This document shows positions 32,522 through 38,275 of a stretch of 38,275 bases of DNA, piece after piece. Source of the stretch: Sphingomonadales bacterium. GTDB lineage: Bacteria > Pseudomonadota > Alphaproteobacteria > Sphingomonadales > Sphingomonadaceae. The notes beneath the pieces are model-generated. The model was not told where the DNA came from. It saw only the letters and a list, made by a program, of their open reading frames with translations, and did no database searches. Position numbers and translations under genes: made by a program. Within the stretch, counting starts at the first letter, position 1; each line of letters starts with the position of its first letter. Where the stretch lies: assembly GCA_006226685.1 (NCBI GenBank), contig SBGG01000066.1, forward strand, positions 1 through 38,275, given 5' to 3'.

Positions 32522-33601
32522 TTATGTCCGTCCGCCAGACTTTAGGTAGCCAGCAGCAGCTCGACGAAGATCGAGCATCACCGACTGCACGGCCCTGTGC
32601 GCCATCGTGCCGGAAGAGAGCACATAATGGCGCTTGTTCGTCCGCTCATCGCCATGCCCCAGCAGATCGGGAAGCAGCGCGGCCTGCTCCGGCGCGTGGT
32701 CGACCATACCCGTTGCCGCGATAGCCCTGAACAGATGGGGCCAGACATGCCTGCCGAACGCATCGCCTGTCCGTTTCCTGATCTGATCACGGACCGCATG
32801 CTCGATCATCGGGGTTCCCCACCGGTTGATCCACAAATTGCGGGTCGACCTGTCGTCACCACGTTCAAGCAGACGCGGGCGATGGACGCGCAGATAGAAG
32901 TCAATCCAGGGCGTCAGTTGCGGCGGCAGTTCGGCCTCGATCACGCGCCCGGTCTTGGTCTCCTCTTCGCTGAACCTCAGCATATACGCACCCTCGGCGG
33001 AGATGAGATGGCGGCCGATCTCGATCATCGTCAGGTTGGCGATGCGGACAGGACAGGCAATCAGGGTGGCAATGATCAATCCATCGCGGCCCATGGTTGC
33101 GGCATGACAGTCTCCATCCGCAGCCCGTCGCCGCGCTTCCGTCATGAGGTCGATACCGAGTCCGTAGAGCTGGACGGGATCGACCATATGGGGCCGCTTA
33201 TCGCGAGCAGGTCGGGCAAGGCGCTTCAGGTTGGCGACCACGGTATCCAGCCAGTGCCAGTCATGGTCCGGCGCCATGACCATCAGCATACGCTGGGTGG
33301 CCTGCACCATCATCGCGACCGACCAGGGCGCAACCCGTGCCTGAAGCTCGGTGACGAACGTTTCGATCCGTTCGTGCGTCACCCGGTTTTCAGGAGGCTC
33401 CGTGGGATCAAGCTCTCCCCGGCGGATGAGACAGGAAAGCCATTGGCCATAGCCTTGGCAGACGATCCTGCAACGCGCCTCACTCCAGCCTCCGGCGATA
33501 CGCGCACGGCGGTCGAACCGCATCGGCATACGTGCTTCACGCCATATCTGCTGGTCGATGGATGGCCAATCCTCGACCCTGAGGCATAAAGGCGGCATCA
33601 T
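32522..33601 (-). CDS. Tyrosine recombinase/integrase (downstream of pair)
   Basis: The product is 359 residues. The catalytic set appears complete: R186 (CPVRIANL), K216 (EEETKTGR), H289 and R292 (HLFR), H316 (LLGHGDE) and Y326 (NKRHY). The N-terminal part (1-130) would be the core-binding domain. Its ATG overlaps the stop of the preceding recombinase gene by four bases (ATGA at 33598-33601), so the two are translationally coupled. Tyrosine recombinases cut and rejoin DNA at specific sites; coupled pairs are found in mobile elements whose ends need two enzymes. Not related in sequence to the integrase fragment at 32173-32292 as far as visible. Confidence 0.85.
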   Translation of the reverse strand: MMPPLCLRVEDWPSIDQQIWREARMPMRFDRRARIAGGWSEARCRIVCQGYGQWLSCLIRRGELDPTEPPENRVTHERIETFVTELQARVAPWSVAMMVQATQRMLMVMAPDHDWHWLDTVVANLKRLARPARDKRPHMVDPVQLYGLGIDLMTEARRRAADGDCHAATMGRDGLIIATLIACPVRIANLTMIEIGRHLISAEGAYMLRFSEEETKTGRVIEAELPPQLTPWIDFYLRVHRPRLLERGDDRSTRNLWINRWGTPMIEHAVRDQIRKRTGDAFGRHVWPHLFRAIAATGMVDHAPEQAALLPDLLGHGDERTNKRHYVLSSGTMAHRAVQSVMLDLRRAAAGYLKSGGRT

Positions 33602-34542
33602 AGCTCATCACTCCCATCGGAATGCCTGCGCTTGCGGCCATGCCGGACGAGATAGCGGGTCGCATCGTCATGCAGCTTCAATACATGCTTGCGATAGGCC
33701 CTGCTCGCCTGCTTCTGTTTCGAACGCGCATAATAGTAGCGCGTGGTGTTCCGGTCGCGATGGCCCAGATGCTCGCTGATCTGATCGAGCTTGTCAGGAT
33801 GAGCCTGAAGGAAGCTGTCGGCTGAAATATGCCTAAATTGGTGGGGAGAGATAGCAACGCCCAACACGCGCCTTGATTGCGCCTGCACCGCAAACGCCAT
33901 GGTCTTGGGGTCTATCCTCTCCCCATCCGGTCCGGGGAAAAGCCAGGGATTGGGCTTGGCACAAAGTCGCGAATGCCAATCGGCGAGATATTCCTCCAGC
34001 AGTTCGACGGTCGGCCCTTCCAGTTCATGCCGCAATTCCTGTCCGTTTTTCACCTCCTCAGGTGTCAGGTCGATGATCCACTTATGATCCGGCGGCTGGC
34101 CGATCCGCTTGATCGACCGCCCCAATTCCAGACCGACCAAATTTTCCCGCCGCATGGAGCAGGTAAGGAGGAGATGGATGGCAAGTGCCGTACGCATCAG
34201 CGCGGGCGCAGACCGTTTGTCCTTCTTTGCCCTGGCTTCGCTCGCGAGACGATCGGGCAGCGCAAAGACGAGGGCGGCGAACTGCTTATCATGTTCGATC
34301 CGATCCAGAAGCACGCGGTTTTTCGAGGCCATATGCCGCCTCTTGCGTTCCGGCGGAGCGTTTTCCTCCAGATTATACGAAATGGCCTCAAGCTCTTCCC
34401 GCTGTTCCTCCGACATATTGGCCATGGCCGGGGACAGCTCCTCCAACCGCGCGAAGACCTGGCGCTCGTCAGCAGGAGTATCCATCACGCCATGGCCGAT
34501 CAGTCGATCGGCCACCCTCAACGCGGAACACAAAAAGGTCAC
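33598..34542 (-). CDS. Tyrosine recombinase/integrase (upstream of pair)
   Basis: The product is 314 residues from a GTG at 34542; an in-frame stop lies a short way upstream, so the frame cannot extend far. Catalytic residues: R131/R132 (MRRENL), K165 (EEVKNG), H234 and R237 (HQFR), H261 (HLGHRD) and Y269/Y270 (TTRYYYA). The region before the catalytic domain is only about 110 residues and starts abruptly, so the N-terminal DNA-binding domain may be shortened. It overlaps the next recombinase gene. An excisionase-like HTH gene precedes it in the same direction, giving an HTH-int-int arrangement. Confidence 0.82.
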   Translation of the reverse strand: MTFLCSALRVADRLIGHGVMDTPADERQVFARLEELSPAMANMSEEQREELEAISYNLEENAPPERKRRHMASKNRVLLDRIEHDKQFAALVFALPDRLASEARAKKDKRSAPALMRTALAIHLLLTCSMRRENLVGLELGRSIKRIGQPPDHKWIIDLTPEEVKNGQELRHELEGPTVELLEEYLADWHSRLCAKPNPWLFPGPDGERIDPKTMAFAVQAQSRRVLGVAISPHQFRHISADSFLQAHPDKLDQISEHLGHRDRNTTRYYYARSKQKQASRAYRKHVLKLHDDATRYLVRHGRKRRHSDGSDEL

Positions 34543-34739
34543 TTCGGTATGAGGGCGATCACTTTTTGATCAGATATGCACTCAAATCATCGAAGTTCAG
34601 GAGCAAATCATTCCGCCCCGATTTCCCGTTGTTATGGGAGTTATTGGTCATTGTTAATCACCTTTGCTCAAACATGGAAAATTGTGAAACCCCATCTACA
34701 TTATTCCCTGAGTGTAATTATTTGGGGTATTCACAAGGA

Positions 34740-34991
34740 TCAGATTGCCTCACCTTTGAGGAACTTCATGAGGTCCGCCTGGTCGATCCTGACTCGCCCC
34801 TTGGAACCAAAGCGGGGAAGCCCTTCGCACCGGAGCCAGCGGCGAATGGTGGGTTCCGATACCCGGGCAATGCTCGCAGCCTCACGCACCGTCAGCAGTT
34901 CGACGGGCAAGGGGACGATCTGGTCGGGCTTGGAGTCCGGCAGGGGCTGGGCCGTCAGCGCACCCTTCCTGCGTTTGATGTTGATCTTCAT
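34740..34991 (-). CDS. Small HTH protein, excisionase/MerR-like
   Basis: The product is 83 residues from ATG 34991, with AGG just upstream; a longer frame to 35147 is not supported. Residues about 33-80 (LLTVREAASIARVSEPTIRRWL, then GLPRFGSKGRVRIDQADLMKFL) form the winged HTH of excisionase-type DNA-binding proteins. The basic N-terminus (MKINIKRRK) fits DNA contact. It lies 197 bases upstream of the recombinase pair in the same direction and probably serves as its directionality factor or regulator. Confidence 0.75.
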   Translation of the reverse strand: MKINIKRRKGALTAQPLPDSKPDQIVPLPVELLTVREAASIARVSEPTIRRWLRCEGLPRFGSKGRVRIDQADLMKFLKGEAI

Positions 34992-35521
34992 ATCCTGCCT
35001 CTTTTCAGCATGGATTTCTGGCAGCCCGGCAGCGTTCGAAGAGAATGATGCGCCGTGCAGCCGTGCGTGGCGGGATGATCGAAAGCGCCGTTGTCGGCGT
35101 TCGATGCTGCCGCGTCGGTAAGGGTGGAGAAGGCCTGCGCAGCCCATCTCACCATGCTGCTATTGGCGGCGGAGCGCGTGAGGGGGGAGGAAGAGATGAA
35201 CGCGCCAAGGGCACCGGCGCGGCACCGAACGGAGGCATCGCCCCGCTTTCAAAGCACGCGGGCGAAGGGATGCCAGCCGCCAGATCAACCGGGGCATGAT
35301 AGTGCCGATAAGGAAAAAGGCGAAACACGGGCCGGAACTTTCAATGACGTTGGAACTATCCAAGTCATCGAATGCCGGTATCGGCGTTCAGGCGGCCCTG
35401 CCCTCTGATGAACTGCCGGGTTTGTGCCATAGCGCATGGAGGTGGTCAAGAACGCGCAACGCAGCAGTGCCCGGGGAAAGGCTTGCCCCAGACTATAGGG
35501 TATCCAGCCTCCGGGGCAGGA
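34992..35521. other. 530-base stretch without a supported gene
   Basis: Open frames here on both strands have no recognisable family, no ribosome site and irregular composition. The clearest structure is an 11-pair hairpin with a two-base bulge at 35078-35105 (ATCGAA-ag-CGCCG / CGGCG-TTCGAT, loop TTGT), about 90 bases upstream of the HTH gene. A weak TGCCCC/GGGGCA pairing lies near the end, past the stop of the 81-residue gene. Confidence 0.5.
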
Positions 35522-35767
35522 TCAGTGACCGTCTCCTCCCTCACGAGGCACCAGCAGCCTGCCCGATCGATCAAGTTCCTCGACTTCAGGCGAAACCCAA
35601 CTCGCATTATCTTCGCGCAGGTAACTGATCGCTTCCAGCATTTCGTCGTCGGCCCCATGCTCGCGAACGAGACGCTCGATCCGGCCGAGTTGTTCGTCGA
35701 GCCAGCGTGCCGTTTCATGCTCCTCGATGTCATCGAGCGTTATCGTCTGCCGACCCACATCGTTCAT
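35522..35767 (-). CDS. Small acidic hypothetical protein
   Basis: The product is 81 residues from ATG 35767, which has AGGAGG nine bases upstream. It is strongly charged and helix-prone (TLDDIEEHETARWLDEQL, then RIERLVREHGADDEML), with no recognised domain, signal or membrane segment. It follows the 171-residue hypothetical gene by 127 bases in the same direction and is probably part of the accessory element. Function unknown. Confidence 0.6.
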   Translation of the reverse strand: MNDVGRQTITLDDIEEHETARWLDEQLGRIERLVREHGADDEMLEAISYLREDNASWVSPEVEELDRSGRLLVPREGGDGH

Positions 35768-35894
35768 TTGCCGGTTCCTCCTGTTCGATGAGGAAGATGA
35801 TGCCGAACCGCCGGGCAGCGCAAGAGGGCTTTGCGGCACTGGGACAAACCTTAGCCCAGGCCATTGCGCTGGAGTTGCCCGGCGGAGGCAGGGA

Positions 35895-36410
35895 TCACTC
35901 GGCCACAGCTCCCTCGAGCAGCCTCGTGAGGGCGGCCTCCCTGTTCAGCAGGCATCCGGAATCCTTGATCGCGCCTGCGGTCAGCAGCGCCGTCTCGAAA
36001 ATACCATATTGAACTTTGTCGAGATACAGGACGACCGCCCTCGTTTCAGGATCGATCACCTTGCCCCGCAGCAGCATTTTCAGTTCGTGCGCCGTGACGG
36101 TTCTCGCCAGCGCCAACCATTTCTCGACATTGTCGGCATCCACATGGGATGCGAGATGCGCTAATTTGGTCCAGCCGATCTGTCGCAGCCGATCGGGCGC
36201 TATACCCAGATCATGGAATCGCCGATCGATGCGCACCAACTCATAGGCTTTACGTCGCCCGACCTTCAGCTTTTTGGCAACCGATACAAATTCCGTGGGA
36301 TGGGCGTCCTGTATCTCGCGCAAATAGCGAGCCGCTTCCAGAAAATGATCGCCGACCAGATCAATAAGTGCCTGCGACACTCGGGGCGCCTTGGTTTCAG
36401 TCCCTTTCAT
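35895..36410 (-). CDS. Hypothetical protein with possible HTH segment
   Basis: The product is 171 residues from ATG 36410, preceded by AAAGG. A segment KKLKVGRRKAYELVRIDRRF (about 47-66) resembles a recognition-helix region seen in plasmid and phage proteins, followed by helices DRLRQIGWTKLAHLASHVD and NVEKWLALARTVTAHELKMLL. No catalytic motif is evident. The style suggests a DNA-binding accessory or plasmid-maintenance protein, but I do not recognise the family. It lies between the recombinase module and the nuclease-fold candidate. Confidence 0.6.
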   Translation of the reverse strand: MKGTETKAPRVSQALIDLVGDHFLEAARYLREIQDAHPTEFVSVAKKLKVGRRKAYELVRIDRRFHDLGIAPDRLRQIGWTKLAHLASHVDADNVEKWLALARTVTAHELKMLLRGKVIDPETRAVVLYLDKVQYGIFETALLTAGAIKDSGCLLNREAALTRLLEGAVAE

Positions 36411-36446
36411 TGCATAAACCTTTGAAGTTGTTGGGACTTATTTCCT

Positions 36447-36590
36447 ATGGAAAAGACGCTCCGGAGTAATGAGTTATTGCCAGAAAAGCGCCAATTTCTG
36501 CGGATCAAGGCACAACCACTCATCGATACAATCAGCCTGATCCGCCCTCTGCGGGAACAGCAACTTTCCTTCGCTGCCGTCTTTGGCTAA
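36447..36590 (+). CDS. Possible 47-residue ORF
   Basis: ATG 36447 opens a frame of 47 codons (MEKTLRSNELLPEKRQFLRI... ending SFAAVFG) closed by TAA. It has a protein-like residue mix but no ribosome-binding site and no recognised family. It could be a remnant of a longer gene. A CTCCCG/CGGGAG inverted repeat follows at 36601-36618. Confidence 0.3.
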   Translation: MEKTLRSNELLPEKRQFLRIKAQPLIDTISLIRPLREQQLSFAAVFG

Positions 36591-36625
36591 GACCGTCCTG
36601 CTCCCGAGACACGCGGGAGTGGGGC

Positions 36626-37363
36626 GTGAAAACCCCTCTTGAAGCACCTCGGTCACCGATTTCGGAGGCCGGGTGGCATGCGCGCATGTCCAGCCGGCTT
36701 GCCGGTAAAGGCGCATGCGCTCGTTGCTTCAGCGGGTTTCCAACATCCGGCTCAGGCCGTCGCCCCGATCCATTCAGGGCGACGGAGGGTAACATCGAAC
36801 ACGCATCAATTTCTACGACATGCGGTTTCGGCACCACGGAAGTGGTCGAGAAGGTGTCACAAGCCGCTTTCGGCAAACCGCTGATCACCAATATCCTGAG
36901 GGGGCATGTCGCGGAGGCGATCATCGCGCTCGCGCTGGAGCCGGAATGGGCATGGTGCAGCGCCGATTATGCCGGATGGGATTTCGAACGATCAGACGAC
37001 CTGCGTCTGGAAGTGAAGCAATCGGCGGTCCGGCAATCCTGGGAGACGGACAAGCCCAGCAAACCCAGCTTCGATGTCGCGGCCCGGACCGGATATTGGG
37101 AGGGCGGCACGAAGTGGATCGAGAAGCCCGGACGGGCAGCGCATCTCTATATCCTCGCTCATCACGGTATCTACGACGACAGCGCCGATCATCGCGATCC
37201 GTCGCAATGGGAGTTCTTTGTCATCCCGTCCGGCAATTTACCAGACATCAAACGGATCAGTCTGAAGACCGTTCAGGGGCTGACCTCAGCCGTGACGATT
37301 GCAGAGCTGGCAAAGGTTGTGGGTGAAATCGCCGAAGGCATCACGCACCCGACTGTCGGATAA
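36626..37363 (+). CDS. Possible PD-(D/E)XK nuclease-fold protein
   Basis: The longest frame is 245 residues from GTG 36626, but the first 70 look non-coding. GTG 36842, giving about 173 residues, is a more credible start. The core reads ILRGHVAEAIIALAL with a Glu in the first helix (E97), GWDF with D119, then DDLRLEVKQSA with E129-V-K131. This D...ExK spacing with a preceding helix Glu is the pattern of PD-(D/E)XK endonucleases, and later strands (YILAHHG, WEFFVIPS) fit. No methyltransferase lies beside it, so it is not an obvious restriction system. It could act in defence, in element transfer or repair, or be inactive. The fold call is by eye. Confidence 0.5.
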   Translation: MKTPLEAPRSPISEAGWHARMSSRLAGKGACARCFSGFPTSGSGRRPDPFRATEGNIEHASISTTCGFGTTEVVEKVSQAAFGKPLITNILRGHVAEAIIALALEPEWAWCSADYAGWDFERSDDLRLEVKQSAVRQSWETDKPSKPSFDVAARTGYWEGGTKWIEKPGRAAHLYILAHHGIYDDSADHRDPSQWEFFVIPSGNLPDIKRISLKTVQGLTSAVTIAELAKVVGEIAEGITHPTVG

Positions 37364-37377
37364 TTTTCTGGCCGCAA

Positions 37378-37420
37378 GATGGTTCAGAGAGGGTGTATCG
37401 ATCATTCATTCTGAACCATC
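37378..37420. repeat. 11-bp inverted repeat between convergent genes
   Basis: GATGGTTCAGA (37378-37388) and TCTGAACCATC (37410-37420) are perfect inverted copies with a 21-base spacer. The site lies between the nuclease-fold gene and parE, which converge. It lacks a T tract; it may be a transcription-end hairpin or a recombination site. Confidence 0.55.
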
Positions 37421-37439
37421 GAATAATGTGCATTTCTGC

Positions 37440-37751
37440 TTATGGCTGCTCATCACGGAGTATGGTTTCAAAATCCTGCCCGCCATAATAGAAGCCGATC
37501 ACCACCACAGTGACCTCTTCGACCATGAAGGCCACGGTCACGCGGCGCCGATAAGCCAGAGTGCGTAAGCCGGACCGGATATCGTCGCGCGGTGAACCTG
37601 TCTGGGGATAATCGGTGAGCACCGCCAACCGATCGATGATGCCGTCGGTAAACTGCCGCGCGATGCCGGGAGTGGCCGCATAGGCGATATAATCATATAT
37701 CGCATCAAGCTGATCACGCGCTTCTGGCGTGACGATAATGCGATAGCTCAT
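37440..37751 (-). CDS. parE: RelE/ParE-family toxin
   Basis: The product is 103 residues with the standard ParE layout: an N-terminal strand YRIIVTPEARDQLDAIYDYIA, a helix pair with ARQFTDGIIDRLAVLTDYPQTG, and the C-terminal strands LRTLAYRRRVTVAFMV and VVVIGFYYGGQDFETIL (quoted in parts). ParE toxins inhibit DNA gyrase; RelE relatives cleave mRNA, and sequence alone does not decide. It starts two bases after the antitoxin stop, in the antitoxin-first order of parDE operons. Such pairs stabilise plasmids and islands. Confidence 0.88.
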   Translation of the reverse strand: MSYRIIVTPEARDQLDAIYDYIAYAATPGIARQFTDGIIDRLAVLTDYPQTGSPRDDIRSGLRTLAYRRRVTVAFMVEEVTVVVIGFYYGGQDFETILRDEQP

Positions 37752-37753
37752 GG

Positions 37754-38032
37754 TCAGCCGCGTTTAGCGACACGTTCATGACGGGCGGCAAGTCCGGCTT
37801 TTACATCATCCAAGGATACGCCCCTTTGAGGGTCGGCCTTATAAGCATCATAGGAAGGCAACGCCTCATTACGCAGCCAGCTATCAATAGCACGGTCGCG
37901 AGCCTGAAGCGCCCTCAGGCCATCGCGAATGACCTCGCTCTCGCTGGCATATTCGCCTGACGCGACCCTGGCACGCACTTGTGTCGCCATCTCGTTCGGC
38001 AACGTAACACTGAATTGTTGAGTCGATCGCAT
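37754..38032 (-). CDS. parD: ParD-family antitoxin
   Basis: The product is 92 residues from ATG 38032 (or 94 from 38038). GGAGGAGG lies seven bases before the shorter start and is too close to the longer one. The N-terminus (STQQFSVTLPNEMATQVRARV) is a ribbon-helix-helix DNA-binding domain with SESEVIRDGLRAL as second helix; the C-terminal tail (SLDDVKAGLAARHERVAKRG) would bind the toxin. It neutralises ParE and represses the operon, probably at the palindrome 38050-38064. Confidence 0.88.
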   Translation of the reverse strand: MRSTQQFSVTLPNEMATQVRARVASGEYASESEVIRDGLRALQARDRAIDSWLRNEALPSYDAYKADPQRGVSLDDVKAGLAARHERVAKRG

Positions 38033-38049
38033 GGCCATGCCTCCTCCGA

Positions 38050-38083
38050 TAGGATTTAATCCTACTGGAGTAGGTTTTCAACC
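38050..38083 (-). promoter_or_regulatory. parDE operator candidate
   Basis: TAGGATT-T-AATCCTA (38050-38064) is a perfect inverted repeat 18 bases upstream of the parD start. A second repeat GGTT-TTC-AACC lies at 38073-38083, and GTAGG at 38070-38074 echoes the first half-site. This fits autoregulation by the ribbon-helix-helix antitoxin. Confidence 0.6.
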
Positions 38084-38180
38084 GGTTCGACCGTGTGGCG
38101 TCAAGCTGCTCCCCCATCGTTGAAAAGTTGACTGCTATGTTGGACACTCCGGAAAGGCAGCTTCCAGCCGAACTCTCGGC

Positions 38181-38275
38181 TTAGGGTCAGGACCCATTAC
38201 TGGCACTGTTGAGGTTTGAAGCAAAATGGCTCAGCGCAAGGAGGAAAGGCGCAGGAATATGCCGATATTTCCAGA
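38181..38275 (+). other. Right-edge sequence, possible insertion-sequence end
   Basis: The last 95 bases include TTAGGGTCAGGACCCATTA (38182-38200) and then an open frame from ATG 38226 (MAQRKEERRRN...) that runs off the window. The style reminds me of the terminal region of some alphaproteobacterial IS5-group elements, but neither the element boundary nor a transposase is visible. Confidence 0.25.

Noticed and set aside
32522..34542. RIT (recombinase-in-trio) element
   Set aside because: Only two recombinases are present and no terminal repeats were found.
34576..35121. 181-residue rightward open frame over the HTH gene
   Set aside because: The opposite strand has a clear HTH protein with ribosome site; this frame has no family and irregular composition.
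34992..35521. Several short open frames on both strands
   Set aside because: No ribosome sites, no family resemblance and composition unlike neighbouring genes.

Overview
The window looks like a catabolic gene region of a GC-rich alphaproteobacterium, most probably a sphingomonad (Sphingobium/Novosphingobium/Sphingomonas type). I infer this from three large TonB-dependent receptors interleaved with aromatic-catabolism genes, the codon usage, and the families present. No rRNA, complete tRNA or CRISPR array was seen.

Left part (1-11.6 kb): the tail of an FAH-family hydrolase and its terminator; a leftward pair (cyclase/formamidase-like hydrolase, 4HBT thioesterase); a rightward pair (gentisate/salicylate dioxygenase-like bicupin, aldehyde dehydrogenase); and a tight six-gene operon (Rieske oxygenase alpha and beta, acyl-CoA ligase, SCP2-like thiolase, DUF35-SDR fusion, SDR) closed by a strong terminator at 11523-11563.

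Middle (11.7-30.8 kb): TonB receptor, membrane-anchored PQQ/heme alcohol dehydrogenase and AAHS-type MFS transporter; a leftward AraC regulator; a second TonB receptor with an HDAC-like amidohydrolase and a second MFS transporter; a second AraC regulator, apparently leaderless, placed before an ornithine cyclodeaminase-like enzyme, a Rid-family protein and a FAD amine/amino-acid oxidase-like enzyme; then a third TonB receptor.

Right part (31-38.3 kb): accessory DNA. A sulfatase pseudogene has lost its 5' end, carries a G-run frameshift and abuts an integrase N-terminal fragment. Next to this is an 18-bp sequence resembling a tRNA 3' end (candidate att remnant). Further right are two overlapping tyrosine recombinases, an excisionase-like HTH protein, small hypothetical genes, a possible PD-(D/E)XK nuclease-fold protein and a ParDE toxin-antitoxin pair.

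Working model (inference): substrates enter through the TonB receptors and MFS carriers. An alcohol is oxidised by the PQQ enzyme and the aldehyde dehydrogenase, and the acid is activated by the CoA ligase. The chain is then cleaved by the thiolase/DUF35/SDR set, which resembles the bbsABCD module of anaerobic toluene degradation but has a DUF35 domain fused to an SDR with an apparently dead active site. The thioesterase, Rieske oxygenase, bicupin dioxygenase and FAH hydrolase would complete ring degradation. A palindrome centred on CATATG recurs at three promoters and suggests a shared regulator encoded outside the window.
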